Part shown: piece by piece, positions 1 through 10,978 of the stretch
Position numbering within the stretch: position 1 is the stretch's first letter
How the letters are laid out: every line of letters begins with the position of its first letter
NCBI RefSeq assembly: GCF_010015585.1
Contig: NW_022985082.1
Span: forward strand, 183,409-247,408
DNA: 64,000 bases
Reading direction: 5' to 3'
Source of the DNA: Eremomyces bilateralis CBS 781.70
Taxonomy: Eukaryota > Ascomycota > Dothideomycetes > Eremomycetales > Eremomycetaceae
Program-made: the position numbers and the translations under genes
Notes under the pieces: model-generated
Seen by the model: only the letters and a program-made list of their open reading frames with translations
The model's database searches: none
What the model was told of the DNA's origin: nothing

Positions 1-2080
1 GGGCGGCGAGGAGGGGAACGGAGGCGAGCATTGGAGGCGTTCAGGTGGGTTTTTAGGGTTGACTGAGTTGAGAGGTTACTGACAAGAGGATAGAGTAAGA
101 TGATCGACGAGTATCGGTCGCAGATCACGCAATTGGAAGAGAAAGTCGACGGTCTCGAAGCGAATCTTCGCGAGAAGGTCTCGGAAATCGACGAGCTTCG
201 AGCATTCAACAAGGATCGAGAAGACGTATGTTCCACCCCTTTTCTATCCAACATCATCTAACTCCTTCAGGCTCGCGATAAAGAACGCGCCGAATGGTCC
301 AACACCCGTTTTGGACTCGAACGCCAGATCACCGATGCTCAATCACTCCACGACTCCCTGAAATCCGAAATCGACAAACTCCGTCTTGAAAACGTCGATC
401 TCTCCTCCCGTCCACCCCCGTCTCCTTCCAGCGACCCGCAAGCTATGGATGCCCTTCGTACCGAAGCATCCCACTTCCTTGCCGAAATGCGTGCCCTCAC
501 GGACTCCCACTCCGCAGCCGTCGACCGCGAAGAGGAGCTGTTGAAACGCGTGGCCGACCTTGAAATCGACCTGAAGGACTGGAAGACGCGGTATGCACGC
601 GCGAGGACGCAGCTACGGAGCGTCAGGACCAGCTCCTTGGGACTGAGTGGATCTGGCGGTGCAATCCCCGACGCCATGGCGGCTGCCCGCGAGGAGCAAT
701 TCATGCGGCAGGCCGGTGCAGTCCGCGACGTTGCGGTATCCCGCTGGCAGCTCGCGATCGACGATCTCCTGCGTGACGGACGTGGCGGAGATGCCCGCGT
801 GATCATGGAAGCCGTGAAGAACGTGGTCATCTCGGTGCGCCGCGTCACGAACGATCTTGAGGCGTCGGACGCGAACAACATGGGACTGATGAATGGGGAC
901 TCGGAAAAGCACATAAAGCAGGTCAACCGATTGAAGATGCGCGTGTCCGCCGCCACGAACAACCTCATCACCGCATCGAAGAACCACGCCAGCGCCGCCG
1001 GCATCGCCCCCGTCTCGCTCCTCGATGCCGCCGCATCCCATCTCTGCACCGCGCTCGTCGAGCTCCTCCGCCTCGTTGGCGTCCGCAAAGCCGACCCCTC
1101 CGAATTCGACGCCCTCGACGACGACGCCCCCACCTCCCGCGAAGTCCGCGGCTACTCCTCCACCAGCGTCGGCAGCGGCGCCGATAGTCGCGGCTACTAC
1201 TCCTCCAGTTACGGGAGCACCGCCGCGCCGACCCTGAACGGCGGGCCTGTCAACAGTGTCAAGCCGCTCGTCAACGGTCACATCCGCAACCTCTCCCGCG
1301 TCTCCGCCAACAGCAGCTACAGCACCACCAGCGCCGGCTCCCGCGCCTACCCCAATGCCCTCCGCCTCTCCCGCGGCGTCCGCAGCACCCCGTCCTGGGA
1401 CGCCAACACCCCGCCGACCTCGTACCCCGCCGCCACCTACGCCAACGCCTACACCAACGCCTACGGCAACCTCAACGACATCACCGAGGACGGCACCGCG
1501 AACCCCGGCACGGAATTCACCGACGACCACGAACGCCGCGCCGTCCTCGATCTCAAAGACTATCTCGAAGACCGCACCGCGCAGCTCGTCAACTCCATCC
1601 AACCCCTCGTCGCGAGCATCCGCGCGCGGCCCGTCGGCGCGGAGCTAACCGCGCAGGACGCGGAGACGGTGGCGCGCTACGTGGAGGACATTATCGGGAG
1701 CACAGGGGAGATCAGCTCCCGGGCGAGGGGATTAGCAGAGCAGGGGGGCAAGGGGGTGTTGGGGGCGGTGGGGAAACATGTGCCGCCGGTAGTGGGTGTG
1801 TTGGAGGAATGTAAGGAGAGGTTGGGGGAGGAGTTGATGGAGATGAGGAGGAGAGGGGATGGGGTGGGGAGGGAGAGGGTACCGCCGGTAGCGTTTCGGG
1901 TGGCGAGGGGGACGAAGGTATGTTTTGATTCCTCTCTTCACTTCGTTTTTACTCCCGAGGAACTTATCTGTGTATCTGGGTGATCGGTGCTAATTTTGCT
2001 TGCAGGAGTTATTGCTTCGCGTCGAGCGTATTGAGAGCGGTGAACTCACGGCCGAGATGGATCTACCGATGGAGATTTAA
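1..2080 (+). CDS. spa2: Polarisome scaffold Spa2-like protein, 5' end missing
   Basis: Spa2 scaffolds the polarisome at growing tips and organises formin-driven actin polarity. The clear reading frame runs from ATG 100, with introns at 226-270 and 1918-2005 and stop TAA at 2078-2080, giving about 615 residues. An upstream exon ending at 44 with an intron to about 94 also joins in frame (Ser-Lys before that Met), so the real start, with the N-terminal Spa2 homology repeats, probably lies left of the window. The visible part begins with a coiled coil, continues with a conserved helical block (VVISVRRVTNDLE), then a Ser/Tyr/Gly-rich linker. It ends in a conserved helical region starting DLKDYLEDRTAQLV, which resembles the Spa2 C-terminus. 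The last exon encodes ELLLRVERIESGEL and a short acidic tail. The family call rests on remembered motifs, not an alignment. Confidence 0.75.
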
Positions 2081-4063
2081 CTGAGCGGATCACCGACACG
2101 ATGATTTGCTTTGCTGTCCAGGCATTCGAACGGACGGATGGAGATCGGTGTACTAATCTTAATGCGATATTCCAAGCGAGTGCAGCGTTCCGCCCACTTG
2201 CGGCCTTCATTAGCGCTGTATTTAATTGACGTACTGTCGGTCATGGATGAGCGACGGTGATTGGTTGTTTGACTACCGTCTACGGTTTATTACGAGCGAG
2301 CGAAGAGTGCATTTGCATTGCGTGGAGCGCGGGTGTGTGTCGTCTTCTGTCTGCTTCTTGAGGGCCCTTTTCGAGCGAGAGCGAGCGGTTATGTATGTAT
2401 GGGTGAATAGATTCGGAGGTTATGAGATGGGATGATACCTTGCATTTGGGTGATTTGGGATGTCGATTCGTGGTTTCGTGAGATGGACGATGTGTTGATA
2501 TGTACGTGTTTATTGCCATACAGGTCTGGATGGACACGGGTTGGGGATTCACTTCATGCAACCCCAATCGTATTCAAGACTTCAATTCATTACATTGTTT
2601 ATCTACCACTCTATCTCACTATCTTACGCTATTATCCCACGCCCACCACTGGTGGGGTGCTTTGTGTGTGTTGATCGATCTGCGAGGGTGCTTGGGCCGT
2701 CCCTGAACTTGCTGCAAGGAGTGAACTTGTGGCTTTGCTATCACCTGCATCTCCCAAACCGCAGAGAATAGGTTCGGTTCTTATGGGTGGTTGGAATCCA
2801 TTGGCAGTCCAATGCGATGGTTAGTGGCCAGATCGACCTAGTATGTAATACTCATTCGTGAGCAACCCCCATCAAATGACACTCAATCGAGCGACTCACC
2901 ATCTCATATAGTATCCATCCCGACAAAGATCGTGTTCAAACTGAGTTTTCGGTCCCTGGAGTTGGGTTTTCATCTCCTAACAACCGACAATAATTGGGAA
3001 CTCGACGCACTTTCTGGTCAATGTTTCTGGTACTGGCTTCAGCGAATTCGCAGCGGGAGGGATTGCTTCGGGCCGGGATCTCCGGGATCTTCAAGCATGT
3101 CATCTCCGCAGCTTCGAGAATATAAACCATTTCGTATCGTAGGACTCATATATTTCTGGGGGCGCTGGTGCAGTCAGCGCATTTGAGTCTTCCGAGACAA
3201 TCGACTGCTTCATGCAGCCCGCTCTGAGGGCATGACCCCGTTCGTATTTGCTCACCCAGCAGTGAATTTGACGGTTATCACGCATTCTCTGACGGGGCAG
3301 CCAGTCATTGTCGTCCGCTATATCAAGCAGACCAACTACGATACCGCAACAGACATCCTTGCGTGTATGCTAGCTCTTTCTGCGCCGGGTGGAACATGAG
3401 CGCAAGATGTTGGTAGGGGCCTTTAGACGTAGATGTCACTCACCAGCACAGCGCAAAGATAAAATCCTTCACTCCACCATGGAGAGAGAGAAATTAGAGG
3501 GATAGCTTGGACCTGGGTGGGCCCATTGGCATTGAAGATACATGGTTAAAGAAGACGCTTGTGAAGCTTGAAGAGGATAAACAGAGACAAAACGCGCTTC
3601 GAGAGTACTTGGTCAAGCTATTACCATAAAGAAGGGATTAACTCATAGGACGTGCGCCAAAACGAAGATCTCGTGATGGCCGCACTGATTCCACTGATCC
3701 ATCACAGATTTTTAAACCTTGGAGTGCTACGACGTGCTATTCAAAGCTTGAGCGAGCATTCTCTTGGAACACACCTGTGTAGAACTAATGTTAAGGCCTA
3801 GCTCGTCTTCATTTGAGGCTTGAGTGAGGTCCACACCACTACGTAGTAGTGTCGGTCCGCGAGAGCCATAATAGTGGAGCCACTTCATGACTGATTTAGG
3901 TACGCTGTGATTTGAGAAAACAAACGAGACCGCGGTGTATAAATCTGGCTTCTGGAACCTTACTTCTATCATTCTCAAAAACCAACTATGTTGACCTGTA
4001 CCGGCTTAGCGATAGAAGCAATGAAATCTCGTTTTTTGACTCGATATATACATGAAATGTCCG
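2081..4063. other. Intergenic, no supported gene
   Basis: Nearly 2 kb between the 3' ends of spa2 (+) and the GST gene (-). It should hold both 3' UTRs. Two short protein-like stretches in different frames at about 2993-3399 might be decayed coding sequence, but no family is recognisable and there are internal stops. No repeat or RNA gene was seen. Confidence 0.5.
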
Positions 4064-4720
4064 TTATAGCTTTTTAGGTGCTTCAGACTTGACTTTGCCA
4101 AGACCAGTGATAACAGCAGGGCGGGATTTCAAAGTGTTCAGCCATGCATGGACATTGGGAAAGTCCTTCTTTAAATCAATCGCATCTCCTGCCAACCACG
4201 GAATGATATCAAACCAGGGGATAAATGCAGTATCCGCATAACTGTACGTGTCATTCACCAGGTACTGATGCCCTTCAAGAACTCCATTCAACACACCCGA
4301 CACGCGGCGAATTTCGTTGATATACCGATCAAAGGCACTCTGAATATGCTCCTTATGGTGGATCTTGAACCACACAGCCTGACCAAAGTACGGCCCTTGG
4401 CCAGATGCTTGGAAATGGAGCCACTGTTTGGCATAGTAGTACTCTGGGGTACCAGGAGGGAAGCTGATTGTTCTGTTTTCGTCGTATTTCTCCACCAGGT
4501 ATTCGATGATTGCCGCCGACTCCCATAGAGTTATCCCAGTGTTAGGGTCTTCAATCGCGGGAACTCGCCCATTGGGATTGATCTTTTCATAAGCGGGTTG
4601 CTTCATTTCGGGAAACTTGAGCAGTTTGACCTCATATGGGATGTTGAGTTCTTCAAGAACCATAACGACCTTTTTAGGGTTGGGGCCAGCGTGGTGGCCA
4701 TAGAGAATGATGGGCTTCAT
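4064..4720 (-). CDS. Glutathione S-transferase, Ure2/GTT-like
   Basis: Predicted cytosolic glutathione transferase of 218 residues in a single exon. The N-terminal thioredoxin-like half starts MKPIILYGHHAGPNPKKV and contains the glutathione-site loops NGRVPAIED and LWESAAIIEYL. The all-helical C-terminal half includes AKQWLHFQASGQGPYFGQ and YSYADTAFIPW. This layout matches fungal Ure2-like/GTT GSTs that conjugate glutathione to electrophiles or reduce peroxides. The frame stays open upstream to 4858, but the extra 46 residues are low-quality Ser/Thr-rich sequence, and the conserved domain begins directly at the Met at 4720, so that start is chosen. No intron is needed. The gene stands alone, tail-to-tail with spa2. 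The substrate cannot be inferred. Confidence 0.85.
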   Translation of the reverse strand: MKPIILYGHHAGPNPKKVVMVLEELNIPYEVKLLKFPEMKQPAYEKINPNGRVPAIEDPNTGITLWESAAIIEYLVEKYDENRTISFPPGTPEYYYAKQWLHFQASGQGPYFGQAVWFKIHHKEHIQSAFDRYINEIRRVSGVLNGVLEGHQYLVNDTYSYADTAFIPWFDIIPWLAGDAIDLKKDFPNVHAWLNTLKSRPAVITGLGKVKSEAPKKL

Positions 4721-5525
4721 GGTGATTGAGGAGAGAGAACTGAGGGTTGGAAACAAGTAGGAGGTAGTTATGGATTGAGAAGTTTTACAATTTTTTGTTG
4801 AATTGAATGAGGTTAAATAAGTACTTTCTGTCACAGAACATCTGTGTACCTTGACCATTATGTATGGTTATCGCCTTCTCATCCTAACTCCGCCCCTAAC
4901 TCCATACATTTGGGGGCCATATGTCCACTCATTCTGTATACGAAGACCTCAGGAATCCCCTATTTACGAAGTCCTCCTGCTCTTTAGGATCAAGGAAAAT
5001 ATATGCGCCTTCTTCTCTATATCTCATGGTGTTTTCCCCTCGTATCCCTGTACGAATCACCTGAATTGGCGAAATCTCCATTATCGCACACTTTCATCTC
5101 CAACTCGCTCGCAACGGAGGCTGTTCACGTACATACTTAGGAACCTTCGGTTGAGTGAAGGCCGCAGGTGATGGCGCCAGATGATTCTAGCTCAACAGGA
5201 ACCTTGGCAAGTTGGCACTTGCCAGGGCTCTATGATAGTCTATACCCTATGGGCCAATTAATTAGCATCTATGGGATTATTGACGAATCGCCTCCTGTGG
5301 AGCCTTGAGGAGCATTATAGTTCGATTTGTCACCTCGCGCTCCGCGCTCCGCGCTTCGGTATTCGGTTTTTGTCAGAGTTCCTACATCATGACAGTGACC
5401 AATTATAGTAAACTTCCGATATATAACCCTCTCTCCTCACACTCTGAAGTCACCTAAGCTCACATCCAAAGATCATCCATTGACTCTATATTTTTTAGAC
5501 CTATACTTTCCTGGGCTCTATCACA
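4721..5525. other. Divergent intergenic region between GST and DUF1857 genes
   Basis: About 800 bp containing both promoters. A short tandem repeat of the GC-rich 8-mer CGCGCTCC lies at 5335-5357. A TATA-like element is annotated separately. No other gene is supported. Confidence 0.6.
5418..5427 (+). promoter_or_regulatory. TATA-like element of the DUF1857 gene
   Basis: GATATATAAC lies about 100 bp upstream of the ATG at 5526 and is followed by a pyrimidine-rich stretch (CCCTCTCTCCTC), a common core-promoter layout in filamentous fungi. Assigned by position only. Confidence 0.45.
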
Positions 5526-6011
5526 ATGTCGACTACAAACAACATCGCTTTTACTGCTCCTCTGAATCCTGCCGGAGCCGGCCCGACCCTCAATTCAGAA
5601 CAAATTTGGGCTGGCCTGCTCCTCAAAATTCGTTCCGCCGAGACCTTTGTTCCAAGTGCCATCCAATCTACCATTGTGGTTTCCGAATCTACGGACCCAT
5701 CCACGGGGAACCTAGTCACTGTCCGCGAAGTCGTCTTCCGCGAGAACCAGCGCCAAGTTACGGAGACGGTCACAGCATACGAACCTTCCAGGGTGGTCTT
5801 CGTCCAGCCAGATGGAAGTACCATCAACAATGTAATTAGTGAGGGTGCAGACGGGGAGCTGTACATGACCTTTACCTTTGAATGGAGACACTCAGGGGCC
5901 TCTAAGGCAGAGCGTGCGGCCTTCTTGGAGCGGGAGAAGAAGATGAGCAAGCTCGCGGTGGAAGGGACTATTACGGTGTTGAAGGAGTTGGCCAAGGATA
6001 GGAAGATTTGA
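5526..6011 (+). CDS. DUF1857 (SRPBCC-fold) family protein
   Basis: A 161-residue single-exon protein that resembles the fungal DUF1857 family, a Bet v1/START-like SRPBCC fold with a hydrophobic ligand cavity. Visible features are an N-terminal strand segment with APLNPAGAGPTL, the segment GLLLKIRSAETFVPSAI typical of the family start, a central beta-sheet region (VREVVFRENQRQVTETV), and a C-terminal long helix rich in Lys/Glu (AERAAFLEREKKMSKLA). No signal peptide or membrane segment is visible, so it is probably cytosolic. Some members sit in natural-product clusters, but nothing here suggests one, and the ligand is unknown. The start is the first ATG after a TATA-like element. Confidence 0.8.
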   Translation: MSTTNNIAFTAPLNPAGAGPTLNSEQIWAGLLLKIRSAETFVPSAIQSTIVVSESTDPSTGNLVTVREVVFRENQRQVTETVTAYEPSRVVFVQPDGSTINNVISEGADGELYMTFTFEWRHSGASKAERAAFLEREKKMSKLAVEGTITVLKELAKDRKI

Positions 6012-8067
6012 GGGTTCGAAATATTTATGAATAGACTGCCAATTGATTGTCAATCCTATAAAGATTCACCACCAACTGGCTTTTTTGATCCACACTCTTT
6101 CCCGACAATTCCATGAGCGGCAATTTTCTTCAACACAGCAACTTGCTCCGGATAACAACTCTTCCTCCCAAGAGACCTCGACCGCTGCCACAGAGGCACG
6201 AGGAGCTTATATGAATACCGTGGGAATGTAGGGAGTCTATAGGATAGGGAAGATATGAATAGATCAAAAACACGGAAACGATACGAAATCAAGCAGACGC
6301 CTCCGGGAAAGGACATTCAAGCGAGGGCAGCCTCAACCCGAAAGAACTAAGCAATGACAGACTGAGTCGGATCGACTTCAGTGGTCCGATGATCTCTTCA
6401 TCCTTCTCTTTAGCACCAGCGACAAGTTCTGCGCGCGCCTTCTCAAGCACTTAGTTAATAAAGTTCATGAAGCTGAGGAGGAAATCGCACACCCCACAAT
6501 GCGGATTTCGGCAGCGTACATGGGAATGAAAACGGGAGTCGCTGTATAATAGACGACAGCGCGCAAGATATACTCGACTTCGAAAAAGAATATAAACGAA
6601 CTCGACAAGTTTAAATTGAGTGACAAGCTGCGAAGAGCTTGGAATGGTATCCGAGATATAGGTAATAGACGACGGGGAAGTATATCGAGGAAACGACTTG
6701 TGTATAACGAACTGCGTCCCTGGGACGATGGTGGAATGGTAACTGGAGTGATAGGTGCACAGAAAGACTCAGAGGAACTGAGTTCGAATCTGTGCAAAAG
6801 TCACTATAGGAAATCTTTTCTGTCACACCGCCCAGGGAAGCCCCCCGGAACACTTTTCCACAAGCCTCACGACGACTCCTCAATTGACCAGAAACAAATA
6901 CAACGGACATTTTCGGCAACAGACATTTTCCAAAAACGAAAAAACCAAAGCGGAGTGAGGGATAATAACCCCAACGGACAAAAAGGGCTCAGCCAGCCCA
7001 AAAATCAACCAAGAGATAACTTGCGACGGGGAGCAATATTGCTGTATTGCTCCAAGAAGGAGAGCCACGAAGGCAAAAAACGAAAGGACAATTACTACCA
7101 CAAAGGAGGAGGCGGGGTTTTAATACGTACCCATAGCCCTGGCAATGGGAAACTTTTATCCGCGACATACTAAATAGTCAAATGACCGTGTTCATAGACC
7201 CTAACGGGAACCGGATAGCACGTTAAATTGAATTATTATTATTATATAACGAACTGCAAACCACAGTCACCCAACAAGCTCCGAAGAGCATTCCACGAAC
7301 CTCTAAATTCTATCAACGACTATGTGGAGAAGGGTAAGGTAACTACTTCCGCCAGAAGCTCCGTTAAACTACCAATACATGTTGCGATGGTGGATATCAA
7401 TGTAAACGAAGGTAGAAGAAGATCCGCAAATCCCAGCGGACCCGTCGACCTTGAAAGAAGCCCCAGACCTGGTCAGAGAGGCTGGTGACACCACATCCAG
7501 TGACGATACGGATTAACAAAAGACTTGAATTCCCTCGCCAGAACAATCTGCTTCGGACTCATTCCCCAGATGACGCCATTCGCTGTGTTACATGCCTGCC
7601 TGCCTGCCTGCCATCCTCTGTATGCTCCACAAACGCTCCGCTTCGGGCATCTGCGGGTAGTAGTGCCCTCACTCTCCCCATCCAGATAACAACGTCGCTC
7701 ACAGACCGTCTCCGTTTGTTGCGCGGTAAAGTGGATGGATGTCCAGTGGAGTCCAGCCGAGACGAGCTGAGAAAGGATGATCCACCCGACGGGGGGAGAA
7801 AAAAACAAAGGAGATTCGTAAAAGATACGTGATGTGATGTTGATAGGTCGCCCTTCCCACAAGGTATTCCCGCCGCCGCACTCGCCGGTGTGCTGTTGCT
7901 GTGTTTCTAAGAATCCCCACTGCTACGCACCTCCGTGCCGCGATGGCCAGGATGTATGGAGAACGCCGAATGATGAATGATAAAAACAGGGGTGGGCGCG
8001 CCCGAAATAAAGAAACAATCGCCAATCGCTGCTGAAGAAGATAAAAATATAGAAAGGAAAAGGAAAA
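6012..8067. other. Intergenic, no supported gene
   Basis: Two kilobases between the DUF1857 gene and the 3' end of vac7. Several open frames of 80-185 codons occur on both strands, but their compositions look random and none shows a family motif. It contains ATT-repeat and TGCC microsatellites. The right part should include the vac7 3' UTR. Confidence 0.5.
7593..7612. repeat. TGCC/CTGC tetranucleotide microsatellite
   Basis: About five tandem copies of a CTGC/TGCC unit in non-coding DNA downstream of vac7. Confidence 0.8.
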
Positions 8068-10978
8068 TCAAGGAGTGACTCGGGCGCCGCCGTCGCCCTT
8101 CGCGCCCTTCACCGCCAGCATCCCCTCAACCTTCGCCCTCACCCTCGCCCCGCTCAATGGCAACTTATACTTCAACACCCCCCGCACAATCAGCTGAAAC
8201 GGATGCTGAATGACCCGCTCCCACCGCTCCGTCCCCCCCGCCTCCGTCTTGTTCCCGGGCTTCATCAGCCGTAGCTCCCCCTGCGCGGCGTGGGGTTGGC
8301 GGGAGAACGGGGCGCCGTCGAAGGTGAGAGGAGAGTCGAAGTGGAAGATGCGTCCGAGGAGCATGGTTTGCGTGGTGTTGGAGGGGGGATCCGTGGGAAG
8401 GGGCGGGTCGAGGGGGGAGTCGTCGGTGGGGTGGAGGGGGGCGTTGGAGCGTTGGATGCGCCGCCGCCGCTCCGCCGTCGTGCCGATGCCGATTTCCCCC
8501 TTGGGTGGAGACCCGCGTTCCGCACCCGACCGGCCGCCCGCGTCGTCCTCCCGTCCATCCCACCACCAGCGCTCGCTCCCCACATAACTACTCTTCGCGA
8601 AGATATTCACGTCCATCTCGCTGATGCTGATGCCTAAAAAGTTCGGATTCACCGCCTCCACCAGGAGATCCAGCATCAGCTCCTGCTCCGTCGCTAGCAC
8701 GTTCTGGATCTCCACGACCGACACCCCGTAGAGCGCCTTCGTCGTCGCGAAGAGGAACCCCACGCCGCCGAACCCGACGAGTAGCAGCGCGATCGTGACC
8801 ACCACGCACACCGTCATTCCCGACGCGAACGACCGTCGCCGGTGCTGCGACCCGCGGAACTCCTGCCCGAACGGCTGCCGCGAATTACTCCCTGGGGTCC
8901 GCATCCCCCGTGAACTCCGCGGCGTTCGCACCGTCCCGACGAGCGGCGTGCGTTCATCGTCACCCTCGCCGTCCATATCGTACGAGTTCCCTAGGCCCTC
9001 GAGCTTCCGAAACCGGTTGCCGTTGCCGTTATGCGGATACTTCGGGGACGACGGCCGCGAGGAGTGGTGGGACGACAGGGTGGGGTTGATTCCCGTGGCG
9101 GTCCGCGACTTGGCGGTGCCGTGCGCGAGGAACGGTCCGTTGTCGTCGTCGAGGATCGATCCGTAGCCTTGGCCCCGCCCGCGGCTGATGTGGTGATGGT
9201 GGGCGCTACCGCCGGTGCGCGAGGCAGTGGTGCGGATGGTACCGCCGTCGGGGCGGTCCGCGCCGTCGTCTTCGGGCCCGGAGGAGGTGTAGGGGTTGTT
9301 GGTGAACTTCATGCTGCGCTTACTGGGGACGGCGCGCTGGCCGTCGAGGACGGTGCCCATGGAGCGGATGGCGCTGCGGGGGTCCGCGAGGCTGACCATA
9401 GAGGTGGCGCTGGGGGTGCGGGAATGGTGGCGACTACGGCGGGGTTGGGGTTCGGGGGGGTTGGATTCGTAGACGAAGGTCTCGTCGGAGTCAGAGGAGT
9501 CGGCTTCGTCGACTGCGTTGGCGACCTTGGCTTCGAAGACGTCTGCTTTGGATGATGCAGGTCCGGACGTCACGCTCGGTGGCTTGCGTACCACCCGCTT
9601 CCTATCTTTCTTCGGCCGGATCGTCTCGAGGCTCGGCTTGACCCGGATCGTCCCGTTGTTGTCGTTCTTTCCGCTGGCGATCCAATCCTGGGTACTTCCG
9701 CCAAGGGGTGCCTGCGGGATTGACGCGACTGTTTCCGTTTCGACAGTCATATTCTTCGACGGACCTTCCTGCGCGCGTGTATTGGTCGCCGGGAGGTTGG
9801 TGAACGAGCTTTTTTGCCGGACAGCTTTCGGCCTGGGGGTCCTATCCGGATCATCGTCCTGCCTCGGCTTCCTATCTTTTCGTGTCTTGCTACTACTATC
9901 GCTTCCGCTCTCAGTGGCTCTCGCGCTGCGGTCGTCGGTAAGTTCGGATTGCGATGGCGGAGATCGATAAAGAATCATCGAGTCCGTCGGGCTATAAAAT
10001 CGAGTTAGCCACACGTCCTGCTATATTTACGTGCTGTAATCCCCATCTAGCGTCCTACCTTTGCAACGTAATCGACTCCACCATCGCCCCCTCATCTGGC
10101 GGACTCCCCTCCTGCACCGTCTCCAACGTCCGCGCACCACTCGCCGCCCGTCCCGCCCCGCCCTTCATCGCCGACGCCTCCGGATCCTGCGCCGACCCCT
10201 TCGCCTTCAGCGCGTCCAGATCCTCTTCCTCCACCTGCGGCGGCGTCGACGACGTGACGATCAGATTCGGCGCATCCAGCGAACCCTCGGGCTTCCGGCG
10301 CTGGGATCGCGGGCTCTGGTGGCGGGGGGTGGTCGCGCGCGAGGAGTCGGCGCTGGGGGCGGTGATGGGTTTTGCGGAGGAGCGGGGGATCTTGGAGGAG
10401 GGGTCGGGGGAGGGGGTGTTAGTCGTTGGTTGGGGGGNNNNNNNNNNNNNNNNNNNNNNNNNNNNNNNNNNNNNNNNNNNNNNNNNNNNNNNNNNNNNNN
10501 NNNNNNNNNNNNNNNNNNNNNNNNNNNNNNNNNNNNNNNNNNNNNNNNNNNNNNNNNNNNNNNNNNNGCTGTCGCGGGCGGAGCGGATGGGGCGGGAGGT
10601 GTTGGAGAGAGTGGGTTGGCGACGAGTTGGGCGGATGGGGGAGGAGTCGCGGGAGCTGAGGGTGCGGGGAGAGGTCCAGCCTGGGTTGTTGAGGGACGGG
10701 ATTGTGGAGAGGGCGGTGTTGGTCGTGGTCGTGGTCGAGGATGGGTGAGAGGTGATGGACGAAGGGGGTACGGGGTTGGAAGTCGGAGGTTTCGAGGTCG
10801 CGATGGACGGAGGTACGGATGTGGAAGGAGCTGACTCTGATCGATCGGGTGAGCCATCTGGACGTGGCGATGGCCCAGTGGAAGGGTTGCTGGATGGCAT
10901 AATGGAGTCGTCGTCCTTGTTCTTCTGCTTCGATGTTGCTGCTACTGCTGTCGGTTCGACTAGCGGATTGGGGGTCAT
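8068..10978 (-). CDS. vac7: Vac7-like vacuolar membrane activator of PI(3,5)P2 synthesis
   Basis: Vac7 is a single-pass vacuolar protein that stimulates the Fab1 PI3P 5-kinase and so controls vacuole size and inheritance. Exon 1 is 10059-10978 and exon 2 is 8068-9991, joined across a 67-nt intron (9992-10058) with a Ser codon split at the junction. The product is about 947 residues counting the unresolved bases. The N-terminal two thirds are low-complexity and rich in Ser/Pro/Thr/Arg. One membrane helix (CVVVTIALLLVGFGGVGFL) is followed by the Vac7 signature with VVEIQNVLATEQELMLDL and ISEMDVNIFAKSSYVG. The C-terminal lumenal part holds LLGRIFHFDSPLTF and a closing beta-rich region. Exon 1 is interrupted by 130 N at 10438-10567; both flanks read in the same frame with similar composition. 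The exact start (10978) is less certain than the domain call. Confidence 0.87.
10438..10567. other. Assembly gap (130 N) inside vac7 exon 1
   Basis: A run of N interrupts the low-complexity N-terminal coding region of vac7. The surrounding sequence is strongly strand-asymmetric and GC-rich, which may explain the sequencing failure. The true gap length may differ, and 130 is not a multiple of three. Confidence 0.98.

Noticed and set aside
339-1602. Long open frames antisense to spa2
   Set aside because: They mirror the GC-biased codon use of the real gene, have Gly/Val/Arg-rich composition and contain no family motif.
4721-4858. Upstream Met of the GST
   Set aside because: The extension is low-quality and the thioredoxin fold begins exactly at the internal Met at 4720.
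6616-7173. 185-codon open frame (+)
   Set aside because: Random-looking composition, no motif, no supporting promoter or intron structure, and an overlapping antisense frame of similar quality.
10055-10978. Alternative frames across the GC-rich vac7 exon 1 on both strands
   Set aside because: Only the minus-strand frame used joins in phase to the Vac7 domain exon. The others are Pro/His- or Gly/Arg-rich shadows.
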